Shown here piece after piece: positions 1 through 12,235 of a DNA stretch of 64,000 bases. Position 1 is the stretch's first letter; every line of letters begins with the position of its first letter. The stretch is from Apoderus coryli (lineage: Eukaryota > Arthropoda > Insecta > Coleoptera > Attelabidae): positions 7,136,563-7,200,562 of the forward strand of contig OU452212.1 of the NCBI GenBank assembly GCA_911728435.2, in the 5' to 3' direction. The notes beneath the pieces are model-generated. The model did no database searches. It was not told the origin of the DNA and saw only the letters and a program-made list of their open reading frames with translations. The position numbers were made by a program, and so were the translations under genes.

Positions 1-2812
1 GGCAAAGGATCTTAATGCTAAACTTAATAATCAATGTGGCTTGTAGCCCACAAGGCAACAGGGATTAGACTATAATATAGCTGCAAAGTTGCGTTTAAGC
101 CTCATAAGGATATCAAAAAATTTTCAGTTACATAAAACAAAATACAAAGCAGGAATGGGTATTGTGTAAATCACCCTGCGATGTAAAACAAACTAATGCC
201 ACACCTATTTCTATTTATTATTAATAATATTCTGTTCTAAATTTGTAAAATCTACAAATTCTTCCATGTCATACCTGTTAAAATCACGAAGCAGACTCCT
301 AAGGTATAAAAATGTTTCTAATTAATTTGATACCCACTGACCAACTCATGAATAGAAAAGAAATAAAAATGATTCTACCTAAACTTTCGATTCAGAGTAA
401 CATATTAAAACAGAAGAAAAAAAATAAACACATTCTTGTATAGAATGAAATCCCACTCAACGTAGCTGAATTTATGAACCTTTTTCCTTTGGCGTTTAAA
501 CATTATATTTTTTCTTTTCTTATTATAAATATTAATAATAATCAAATGGGCTCTTTATGCCTTTTGAAAAATTTCCCAATGTATACACGTTATTTATGGG
601 TTTTCGTTTTGTATTTCAATTTATCCTGTTCGAGGCTGTTTTGTGGGCGTGTGGTAGCCCAACTAATAAAGTGAAGATGGACACTTATTAGATTAACGTA
701 ATTATATGGTTATACATAATATACGAAGAGAGATGAAAGGATGTGCACTTTTCTTTTTGCTATCATTAACATAAGGGTTATTTAGCATTCATCAGCAGGC
801 ATTGCTCATTAGCGTTTGTTTTTAGAGCTTTCAGAAATTGATCCTGGCTTTTTTCGACCGATCGGATAATTTTTTTGTCAGAAATTAACGTTTTTGTTCA
901 CGCTAAAACAGAAAATGGGCATCAGTGATCGGAGAAACATTTTTCCTGATCCAATTTGTCACTTTTGAGATCAATGAAATGAAAAAAATGCCAGCTATAA
1001 ATTCACTCAATTAAGTGTCAAATCTCTTAGTTTTCAAAGAGTTCAATATGCATTTGGATTTTGCACAAGAAATGAATGAACTCCACATGAAACTTTGGCC
1101 ATACGATGCTATTCTTGCTGGAAAAATACGAAAAGCTAGGATAAGTAAGAAAAAAACAAAATTTTGACAAAACTCTATTATAAATAAAAATTTACTGAAG
1201 TTGACTTTCTTACAACTTACCAACAACATGTTCTTTGATTTGTCGATAGAGCGTTCTGAAGTTTGGTTGAAAATGCTCCTTCATGTTTTTCCTAAAATTC
1301 AATATCAGATAATAATGCATGATGAGATGAACTAGCGCTGAGATTGAATTTGACCCACATTTTCCCTGTAGTTTGAAACCAGAATAATAAATTTCTTTTG
1401 TTCAGAGCTCTAAATTTCAGGACAATTAAGTTTCCCGTGTGGTTTCTTTCTCAACTGTGTCCAAACTAAAACTAAACGTATAAATAATACCAAAGTAAAG
1501 AGCCAACTCTGCAAAACAACAAAATTATAAATATCAGCTAAAACTTCATATGAACTGACCATGATATACCAGACAAGAAACAAGAAAAATTATATAAATG
1601 GGAGGCATACACCGTATAGTAATAAATACTGTGGTCGAACAATATTTTTGCGGTTCCCGAAAATTAGGTCCTTCATCTTTATTGCCTGCCAACGTGGCGT
1701 ATATGGTCAGGATAAGAAAGAAAATAACCAACAAAAAAAAAATAAATAAATAAATAAAAGAATGAAGAAAAACCGATATAAGTTTTTTGGTTGAACGTAT
1801 ATTGTCCGAACGCGAATTCCCGCAGTGAGATTATGTAGCTTATATATTTTATTATACGGGGTGTATAGTAAACTACGATTATTATTAACAGAACTAGTGA
1901 TAGAATCTTAAGAAAATTAATAGACCCAGAATCTATCTTTGACACAATTTCTTGTGCCTACAATATTCCACAAGTTTTTCAAGAACGAACAGTGTAAAGT
2001 CAGCGGTTACACTTTGGTGCAATGGTTTACGTTTGACTCTCAAGGATAAAACTAGTTGCCATACATTTTATTGTCTTTTATTCGCTACAATTCCACTTTG
2101 GATGGGGAATATGGCTTAATGTAGACTCGGAATTACCATGGAATGATATATAATGTAATTTATGACCACATGTCTGACCTATGTCAAGCCTAACTCATAT
2201 GGAAACTAGAATTTAAATATTTTATGATCGTTAATTTTTTTAAGAATATAAATCTTCAAAATTGACCTAACTCAAATCATCTAAGAGCGACATCTGAAAA
2301 TTAGGACCAATGATGAGTTTTATTCAAAATATCCTTCTGCGCCTTGATTTTCTATCATATTTAAGGTCCTGAAGCTCGTAATGAGTTGGTTGCTGTAGGC
2401 AAACAATCGGAGATCGCATGCGTAGACATCAGAGAAGTTTAAGCGATCATGAGTTGTTATGCTTTATGATGGGGAATTGAAGTCTGGGGATTTCAAGCAA
2501 ACATTGATTAAAAGCAGAAATACTTGAGGCGAATTTTATGTACGGGGTGATCACGTATATTTAATTAATGAATTAATTATGAAAGCACTTAATTTACTTC
2601 AATTTCCATAATTTAAACTTTTTTCTAGGTGCCCCATTTCATGAAATTTTCTATAAATTTGCTGGCACGTTCCCACAAATTCTTACAGCTAAGTTTTAGC
2701 AATGAACCAATATCCAAATCTAATAGTAATTTATCAAAAATTGTTAGTGCAGGAAAAATATTTATTATTGTCACAAAAAATTAAGATAATCAATTTAATT
2801 GAAAAGGACAAG
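1..2812. other. AT-rich sequence, no supported gene
   Basis: Only short, low-complexity open frames are present, with no recognisable domain, RNA gene or terminal repeats. I see nothing that can be named. Confidence 0.5.
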
Positions 2813-3561
2813 TGTTGTGTGCAAGGACAACAACAATAAGGAACAATACAGTCAATATGACAATAACTGTCAGGTTTAAAAAGTATGAATTAAAAATGTC
2901 ACACAAAAAATGTCTCTTCAAAAACAATGTAATATAATACAATAATTAAAGGCAATTTACACAAGTTTAAGTCTTATTGCATTCAACATTTGGTCCTTCG
3001 AGCCGGATTGTACTTTTCTGTGAAGGTACAATATTCAATTCAATATCCACGGGGCGATAAGACTGAAGTTGTGTAAGAGGCGGCAAAAAGTCAATTACGG
3101 AAAGAAGCGTTGCTCAGCACGACTTATTCAAGGAGTTCCACAATAAGGTAAAGCTCGGGAGTGACAAGTAAGTGCCCATATTTTTCAATTTTATTTGAGT
3201 GTGAGATTTTAAACAGGGTATCTGAATAGCGACATTTTCAGGCTATTTTGGTATATTTTCATTACAATTTCAATGGTAATCTTGGCTGAGTTAAGGGATT
3301 TAGACGAACAGTTTTATCGCCCCATGGATATTGAATTGAATATTGTACCTTCACAGAAAAGTACAATCCGGCTCGAAGGACCAAATGTTGAATGCAATAA
3401 GACTTAAACTTGTGTAAATTGCCTTTAATTATTGTATTATATTACATTGTTTTTGAAGAGTCATTTTTTGTGTGACATTTTTAATTCATACTTTTTAAAC
3501 CTGACAGTTATTGTCATATTGACTGTATTGTTCCTTATTGTTGTTGTCCTCGCACACAACA
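2813..3561. mobile_element. palindromic LTR element: two LTR 5' ends, head to head
   Basis: Arms 2813-3065 and 3309-3561 are inverted copies differing at only about four positions. Each arm reads outside to inside: a 176-bp LTR beginning TGTTGTGTGC and ending AACA (2813-2988; 3386-3561 inverted), two bases, then TGGTCCTTCGAGCCGGATT (2991-3009; 3365-3383 inverted), then about 55 bases of leader. The 19-base motif is the exact complement of the 3' end of insect tRNA-Tyr with CCA, i.e. a primer-binding site. This identifies the arms as the 5' ends of an LTR retrotransposon (BEL/Pao or gypsy class, undetermined). The 243-bp spacer has no coding potential. No convincing target-site duplication flanks it. 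Confidence 0.85.
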
Positions 3562-6500
3562 AGTATTCAAAAAATATTAAGTACAATACGTAAAATTTGT
3601 ACTTACATAACGATTATGATCGTCGACATAGCTGATCTTTTTGTTAATTTCACATTGAAAAATATTTAAAACCAAATAATTAAGGACTAAATAATGTAAA
3701 CGCGTTAAAAATCTTTAAAGATTAAATTCACTGCTCTTAAAAGCTCTAAGGTTACAACTAAATTGGTATGGGAATGTCAAAGAGAACTTAGGGCCTTGGA
3801 GGATCACAATAGGGGTAATCTAGTGTGGACACTCGGGAATTAAAGGCATGATTTTTGTCGCTTCCAAAAGTCAAAGACCCGCCAAAATAAGAGAGTTTTT
3901 TGACAAGAGAACTGATGTGCTCCAACTCAAGGGATACTTAATGCATTTTTTATTTTATTTTATTTTTTGTTGGAGGCGCCGGGTATAATTTAGTGCGTAT
4001 ATTTAAATTAGGTATTTTTCTGGATAAAAATTTCCCAAATTGTCTAATCTAAATTTTGTCTTTCGCAAACAAACTAACCAACTGTTTTAACAGAATTCAA
4101 AGCCTTTTCTCTGTGTACATTACTAACTAGTGTCCAATATTATTATGAGAAGACCAGTCAAAAAAGAACTGAGTTGACCCCGCAATCAAAAATGTATTCT
4201 TGTGCGTGTTTCATTTTTCTGGGTGGTCCTAAGACTGATTCTGATTGACAAGTGACAGTTTGAGTATAAATTGTTCCGTACCAATATAAAATATATTAAA
4301 TGAAATTGAATTTAATGAGTTGTCGAGCTATATTCTCGATGACAAAAACATAAAGTAAATATTTACCATGGTTGTTTGTCAATGAATATTTTAATGTTTT
4401 TTGGAGAAAATGTAAATTAAAACACATTTGAGGGAGCATATTTAATTAGTTATTTTATCGAAGTATTTCGTTCCACATTGGACTTACATTTGTCATAAGC
4501 AACAACGTCCCATTATCGAACTCTAAAAGTTCGTCAGTACACTTTATTTGTCCATTAAATCGTTGCTTTAATTTAAGTACACTGTTCATAAAATGAATGT
4601 AGTTATGATTTTTCTGTAAGAATTTAGCTTTAAGTGGATTATTTAATCAGAGTACACATAATATATATTTACCAGGAAATCAAAACATGAACCAAAAAAA
4701 GTAAACCACTACATCGCTTTTTTTGATCTCAAAATACACTTAGCGCCTGCTGAGATATTCGAGGGCGGTGTATATGGGGGTGGGAATTTCCACGATTACA
4801 TATCGTGACTACCCCTCTCAACCCCTGTTATAACGTGCTTTTCCTAGATATAATATATTATATTATGCTATGTGAAGGAGAATAAGCGAAAAAAATTATT
4901 ACATATAATAATATAAAAGACGGAAAATAAATAATAAACTCTCTCTCCAGCCGACAATAAAGGCACTTTATTCGTTGATGGCCGCCTGGTGAGATTTAAT
5001 TTCTAACATGTGTTTCGTTTTCGCAAATTTCGCACCATTTTTTATGCGAGTAGGTGCTATATTTTTTGTGTTCATTTACAAAATGGAAGTGAAAATCTCT
5101 TGGTATATATCAAAATGCTATAATATTTATTAGTTGTACGTGGTTTTCAAATATCCCAGTAGTAAACAGTGTAATATTTCCCCAATTCCTCTACTCCACA
5201 AATCTTTAAAACCACATTGTAGCACTGTCAAATTATGTTAGTATTCAGAATTATTATTAAACAAGATCCTCAACTTAGTCCATTGGTCGCTTGATTCATT
5301 TAGAATTAATATTTATTACATTTGTCACAGTTGTCATATGGATTATGGATTGTCATATCTCAGATTTTTGGCATCGTTGTCAGATTTAGTTTAGGCTAGT
5401 ATATAAAATTTGAAATATATTTATCGGCCAGAATATTTTCGTAAAAATAAATTGATAATAAAATTTTCCTGAAAGTAAAATTAAAGTAAAGCTTGGATAA
5501 TTTAAGTTTGTGGTTTAATAGGTATTTGCACTTGTGTTGAGTGTATAAATAGAATTCGGATTGATTGATTGATTTCGGTATTACGCCAATAATGAGTAGA
5601 TAAAATTTTTCAAATAAAGTGTGACATCTGCGCTTCTCGTAATTTTTCTTCGTTGTTGTCAGATTTTGAATGAAGTGAATTGAATGCAATATAAATAATA
5701 TGGATTTTAAGTTTATGTTTAATTAAGCATCTGGGCGTGTGTCGGGTGTAAAGAGATTTCGGATTAATTACGCTATTGCGGAAATAATATCTGAGTACGA
5801 GGTGTAGGATAGAGATAATGTCAAAGATATTCTGGCAGCAGAGCATTGTAAGCTAATATGTTGTTTTGATGATATTTTTCCATATTACTAAAGTTTTATT
5901 ACAACAAATATACCTATAGTCCTGCTGCTACTACCTGTTTTGTAATCGGCTAATCGCCCACCAGAAAATTGATATCAAACATAAATATACAGAGTAATCA
6001 AAAATATATTTATATTAAATCAACTATTCACTGTAAGAGATCCCTCTCTTACCATAATAAAGGCCTTAATATTAAAGAGTCTGTGGCGCTTATATACCAT
6101 AAATACCTAATATATTATTTTATTAAAAACTACATTCATATGTGTTGTGTATGTCTATAATACATAAACATATGGGTACTTTTTGATGGTACCATACGAT
6201 AACTGGTCGCTGGTTCCCCTATGGGCAGACGCCAGACGACATTCCATAGTGCATTCGGTGCCCAAAAACAACACCAGTCATATTTTAAAAATAATATCTC
6301 CCGAAATAAATAAAAAACCAAAATGAAAACAAATACAACAGCAACAAGCGCGACTCAATGGCTTTGTTTAAATGTGGTTTTGAAAGAAAATATATATAGA
6401 CATTAATTTATTTATTTTTTTGAATGAATATTCAAGTTTTTACTATAAGTTCATTTACCTAGGTTGTTTTGTAAAATGGGTAATCATTAAAATTTATTGC

Positions 6501-6590
6501 TCGATTACAGTCTTAAATAAACGCATGAAAAAGCACTGTAAACCAAATTTGTTTATTTGAACCACGTGCGGGTCTGATTATATAGGCCAT
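3562..6590. other. AT-rich sequence with a weak tandem duplication
   Basis: No gene is supported. At about 5370-5600 and 5655-5810 two diverged segments share the same order of motifs (GTTGTCAGATT, then an AAGTTT..GTTTAAT block, then a TTTCGG/ATTACGC block), suggesting an old tandem duplication of unknown origin. The open frames overlapping it are AT-rich and unrecognised. Confidence 0.35.
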
Positions 6591-8189
6591 TGGAGCATTA
6601 AATAGGCTATTTCGAAAGATGACTGTGTGAGGTATTATAAACTGCTTGACCGATTTTTGCCTTCAAGTCAAAGGCAAATATTTTAATATCCAGAAGAGAT
6701 AGAGGCATGCGTTTTTGGGATATTAAAGACAAATTATTTGGGATTATGGCCATGTAATAATAGACCTTTTCAGAATTAGGCTTTAATTCGCATATCTTGA
6801 CATAAGTTGTCAGTTTTAACATAAACAAGAATTAACAAATATAACAACAATAATTGAAAGTATACAATATGATTAAATATATAACATTCACCCGGAGCTG
6901 CTTTCTCAAGAATACGTTAAATACTCCGGTTTCTTTTTATTTCTCGTGGATTTACGCAAATTCTGGTCTTAATCCAAAAACTCTTTATTGCCGTTCTGAT
7001 CGTTCGTGGTCGATTGTTGTTCTTCAACGTTATACTTGTTTGTTATCGAAGCTTCTTCTTCTCTTTCTTCATGCGTACTAGATTGGCAATCGCGTTGACT
7101 ATTCGTTGGTTGGTCTTCTGCATCATTTTCCAATAGTCGTAAGTCACCTCGTGGCGCCAAATGTTTCGTGGCAACTGTACCTTCTCTTCCATTGTCGTAT
7201 CTTATTAAGGCGTAATCAGAATTTGCTTCTAAGAGTTCTACTTCTTCAACAAGTGGATCAAATTTACTTCTACGTACAAACTTTTGAAGTAAAACTTTGT
7301 CAGAATTTTTCATCCAGGAAGGAATAGAAGTTCCACTAGTAGATCGACGTTGGTAAGTAAATAAACGTTCATGAGGAGTATAATTTGTTGATGTACATAA
7401 CAGAATTCGAATGGAGTGTAAAGGATCGTGTATAACCAATTCCCATTGACTTGTCGCAAGTTTACGCGATTTTAATGCAAGGCTTATAGCTTTCCAAATA
7501 ACACCATTGTATTTTTCGACTTGACCATTTCCTTGTGGATTATATGGTGTTGTTCGACTTGAGGCTATACCCTTGGAATGTAGGTAGGATATGAATTCTT
7601 GAGACGTAAAACTGGTTCCACGATCAGAATGTATGTAATTAGGCATTCCAAATAAACAAAACAAATGGTTCAGGCATTCTATGGCAGTTTGGCTAGAAGT
7701 ATCTGCACAAGGAAATGCTCAAGGAAACCGCGAATATTCATCAACAACTGTAAAGAGGAAGGAATTTTTAGAAGAACTCGGTATCGGACCCTTAAAATCA
7801 ATATTTAATCTTTCAAACGAGGCTGAATCTAGGTTTAATTTCTGCACATATCGGGCATGCGGCAATCATTCGTTTAATTTCTTCTAAAGAATGCGGCAAA
7901 TTTCGAATTTTAATAAAATGATGCATTCGGGTGACCCCAGGATGGCATAAGGACGAGTGTAACTCAAAGAGTTTGTTTGTAATATTATTGCATATTCTTG
8001 AAAAAGCATCAGCTGCCCTATTTGATTTTCCAGGACGATAAACTATTTCAAATTTGAAACACGAAAGTTCTATGCGCCAACGGCTTTAATTCGCATATCT
8101 TGACATAAGTTGTCAGTTTTAACATAAACAAGAATTAACAAATATAACAACAATAATTGAAAGTATACAATATGATTAAATATATAACA
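6591..8189 (-). mobile_element. Ty3/gypsy LTR retrotransposon, internally deleted, with target duplication
   Basis: The insertion is bounded by identical GGCCAT at 6585-6590 and 8190-8195, a 6-bp target-site duplication. Reading the minus strand, the 3' LTR is 6886-6591 (296 bp, TGTTATAT...GCTCCA). The 5' side keeps only the first 108 bp of the LTR (8189-8082), which is identical to 6886-6779 and then jumps directly into pol. A purine-containing tract precedes the 3' LTR. The gag, protease, RT and most RNase H sequences are gone; the end of RNase H, the zinc-binding region and the integrase remain. The intact target duplication shows that the deletion happened within the element after or during insertion. 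Confidence 0.9.
6969..8081 (-). pseudogene. gypsy pol remnant: RNase H end, H2C2 finger, integrase
   Basis: Read on the minus strand, the remnant starts with the end of RNase H (FEIVYRPGKSNRAADAFSR). It then has an integrase zinc-binding module (LHSSLCHPG...CPIC). The integrase core follows: DFKGP holds the first Asp, HSDRGTSF the second, and QVEKYNG the Glu, 35 residues after the second Asp (DD35E). A chromodomain-less C-terminus rich in Glu, Gln and Asn ends at 6969. It is broken by a frameshift near 7825 and an in-frame stop near 7717 (SRFP*AFP, where Trp is expected). The 231-codon frame 6969-7664 is the longest open part. It cannot be active. Confidence 0.88.
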
Positions 8190-9930
8190 GGCCATAAGGT
8201 TAGATTTTTTAATAAATATTGATTTTTTTCTCGTAGTTTAAGTTTAATATTTTCGAGATATTATCTAGGTCTATTAAATGCAAAAAATAATAAAAATTAA
8301 TAAAGAACCAAATAATTAATAATAATTATTATTAATGGGTTGTAAAACAGAATTCCAGAGCAGTCTTAAATTACAATATCTCTTTTAAAGCGAAAACACA
8401 ACGTGCAATATGTCATGACAAATGAAAAACTAATGACAGCCGTATTATAAATGATCCGGATTGGTCTAATGAAATGATAATGTTAATGAGGCACATTCCA
8501 AAGGTGACATGACCTCGCTCTTGCTTTTCTATCTCGGTTAGAATGAGAATATGTATCTAAAAGATAATATAATATAACCCATATCCATATGTAGACAATA
8601 ATATATGCCAAAATCCTACGGAACAATAAATTAGAAATATACGTTATGTCTAATATACAGGATGTATACATAAATAACATTGGCCGAATTTATGTTAAAA
8701 AATCTTTTGAAACATATTATATAACATATTTTTTGGGATTTTAGGTTCATATTTATGTTAATGCAATATTTTTGAAATAAGATAATTTTTTATTCCCACA
8801 TCACAATGTTATTTTAACGACGTTTCGTTGCTTATTTGAAACTTCATCTGGTTTCTTATTGGCACAAATTTTGTAATTTTCAAAACCACATGGTATATTA
8901 ATATTTGCCAACATGTAAACAGTGTTTCTATCAAGACATGATAGTATCTAAAGTTGTCATTGGATAAGATGTTTGTACAGCTTCACAAATCAGTGGACTT
9001 CCCACGAAAATATACTTTAATAGTCAATATAAACGACGTATATTTGTTATATTGATGTACTAGCGACTGAAAGGTATGTCGCTGTTATTATAAATGTATC
9101 TAAAAAACTGAGCTGTTTCAAAAGCACTTAAAAGTGTCAACATGCTCTAAGTTATAATACTCTTGTTACAATAGAGATTTTTTGCGCTTTGCACATGTGA
9201 TAAAACGGCATATAAACACGTTTTAATGCACATTATTATTGTATAAAAGTTTTTGATCGGCATAGGAAAAAAACTAAACATGCGGTTTGTGTGTTGCGTT
9301 TTGTAAAATCTGTAACGACCTGATCGGAGCGAATACTTTTTTTCTGATTCGGTCCGCTAAAAGGCGTAAGTTATTTTGTTTTAATAGATCGGCTTTATGA
9401 AATATTAAAACGTGTTGTGCGACAAAAAGGTGATACTTTTAACACCGCAGATTGGGATTTGGCCCTCTAGCAAAAAGAGTTCGTTCCTAGGAAAGATATC
9501 TTTATCATCTTTGTATGCCGACATGTATATAATTATTTATTATCAAACATTAAATAAATTTATAATTATTATAGATGCTGGTTAATTTTTCCTTTCGAAA
9601 CATATATCAGAATCAATACATTCGATATTAAAATGCTCACGGGCGCGCAGTTTATATTGGATTACGCTTACCGAAATTTGTGTAAGCTCTGGGATTAGAA
9701 AAATGATGTTTATTATTGGTTGTACGAATTGGAGCTAGAAACTTCTCTCTGAGATAAAAATTTAGGACAGTCAATCAGGGAATAGCAGATTTTGAACAGG
9801 AAGATCTGCTTGTAAATATCTCTACATAACTAAATGTTTTCTCTGAACACTTTCTATATATGTCTCATGAAGTAGAACCATATACTCAAGTTTAGACCGT
9901 ACAAGAGTGTTGATACAATGTCAAATCATT
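8190..9930. other. AT-rich sequence, no supported gene
   Basis: No coding region is recognised. A GATGAAG...CGAAACGTCG hairpin-type motif lies on the minus strand at 8814-8852 and is treated under findings. The rest shows nothing I can name. Confidence 0.4.
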
Positions 9931-9959
9931 ATTGAAGCCTAATCTTCTAAGTGCACCTG

Positions 9960-10165
9960 TAAATAAACCGAAATCCCTCAGTCCACCTACAGTTTCAGCG
10001 GTAACTTCATCAGTGGACTTAAATTTCATTCCAGCAAGCATACTTTTGAGATCTGAAAACAGGAAAAAGTCGCTGGGGGCTAAATCTGGAGATTACGGTG
10101 GGTGGTTAAGCAATTCGAAGCCCAATTCATTCAATTTAGCCATAGTTTTCAACGATTTCTGACAG
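9960..10165 (-). pseudogene. mariner (mellifera-type) transposase C-terminal fragment
   Basis: The minus-strand translation gives KLNELGFELLNHPP*SPDLAPSDFFLFSDLKSMLAGMKFKS, the third catalytic region of a mariner transposase (PDLAPSD followed by the conserved FFLF.DLK). It closely resembles the plus-strand copy at 13482-13724, so both come from the same family. It has a stop within the motif (Tyr to stop), no upstream catalytic residues and no recognisable terminal repeats. It is a dead fragment. Confidence 0.75.
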
Positions 10166-10189
10166 GTTCATTAAGATGAATACTGTGTA

Positions 10190-12229
10190 TATCGTAGGAG
10201 AATCCCATTCAAAAAAAAAAAAGTAAATATCAAATCAGTTCAATCGTCTTACTGGTTTTGCACTTTGTTAAGGTTTAGGTGATGCTTGTTGCTTGGACTT
10301 CGGTTCATCTTTTCAGTTGCAAATCTACCGCAAGACAACATAAAACTTAGTGAAGGATACTGTAAAAAGTAAGAGTTATAGAGTTTGGCACTCTGGTATG
10401 GCTGTTGGGAATTGTTTCGGTGCGTCACTCATTTATGGTCCTGAAATTGCGCTTCGCTACGCTGCTGAGGATAAAATGGTCTAGTTCATTAGTGATGGCA
10501 TTAACCAGACATTGCATTTATCTATTAGATGTTTGTCGTAGTGAGGATTGCATGTATTTACATATCTTGGCTGGCGGACATCTCACTAATAGACGTGCAA
10601 GGCTGATCGATATTTGTGTTTTTATTACGGCTACGAATTCATCAATATCATGCGCATGCCTTCATTCAATTCAATTGAATTGAGGTTTTGATAATTTAAA
10701 CAAATTAAAGTAGTGAAAAAACGATTCAAATTGAGTGATCTACTAAAATCTGATAAAATTTAACGAAGGTGAAACCCGAAACGCGATTCCGTATCAAATG
10801 ACCAAGTTTAGTATACTTTTAACATAATTTTAATGCTTTATTTACTAAATCGAACTAAGAAAGATATAAAAAGATTAACAAAAGCATCACACCAAACTAG
10901 CCAAACATTTTGGTAAATATTTTGATATTCTAGAATAAATCAAGGCAATTAACACAAACTTAAATTTATTTGATTTGGTTATAATTTAAATTATTAACAT
11001 TGCTGAACTTTGCATCGAGTAGGCTGTTATTAAAATTAACGAGCCGGCCCTGCATATAAATATACGCGTTTAGTTGAAGAAACTTCAACGGCGACAAATT
11101 TAATTTTATCACCGATTTAACTCATTCAAGGAAAAAGTAAGATTTTTCCTTTCCCAAGCATCCATCTTGTATACATAAATGGGAAAACAGTGTCGGTGGC
11201 TTATTTTTTGCAACCATTTGGCAACGTTAATACATTTCAAGCGAAATAATGTGTGAAACGATAAAACGATGTATATATACAGGATTTTCTAAATTATGCT
11301 AGTTTTTTTTTATTTCAACAGTGTATAACTAGCTGCATTCGGTTGCTATGTTTGTAGAAGCTCTTAAATTAGTGATAATAAAGCCTTTCGGATTTTTATG
11401 TATAATACGCAGGACCTTAAATAGCCAGGGTCTCAAGTGGCACTTTGTTTTTGAAAGGTAATTCCATTCCATTGTGGTTTGAAATTGATGTAAAAAAGGT
11501 CTTTGTAACATAATATATCTACAGAAATAAGGCTCAAATTGCGATCAATTTTCTTCCATGCAATAGTAAAATATTTGTTCGACAGTTGACGAACAGTCTG
11601 AGGCTATTCACTATTCGGTTTCGACTGCTGTTAAACTTTTACTTACGAAACGGTAGGATTAGTTTATGACCAGTATTATAAGTAACAACTCGCCAATACA
11701 CTCAGTTGCAGTCCTGGAGGCAATAGTTCCGACGAATCGAATACATCGATACATTTCTTGCATATCTATTAATGAACGAAAGTTGACATTTTGAGCATCG
11801 GCGTCAAATTAAATGTGTAAATATATAGTGTGATTGTACACAATTTATCTTATACGAAAAATTAATCTCATACTAACTTATATGAATTTCAAAACAGTTA
11901 TTGATGACGCCACATTCTTCTGAATAGGTAATCGAAATATACTCGTACATACGTTTTACTGCTTCGGTAAAATGTAGTAAATTCTGATCTCAATTACATG
12001 CATTTCTTTATACTAATGAAATGAATTCACATCAATAACTTTTGCAAACGATTTATATTAGCAGTCAGTAAATGCATACAGTTTTAGTTTCAACTCGCTC
12101 AATGACACATAATTTATTAAATTATGACTATGTAATAAATTTCACAACATTTCTGTGTGAAATGTTGAAAATAATTTTGTATCTACGAGTATTATAGCCT
12201 TATGGAAACTATTAGCATTTTGTCTGAAG
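10190..12229. other. AT-rich sequence, no supported gene
   Basis: Only short frames without domains are present. No RNA gene or terminal repeat structure was recognised. Confidence 0.4.
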
Positions 12230-12235
12230 CAACTT

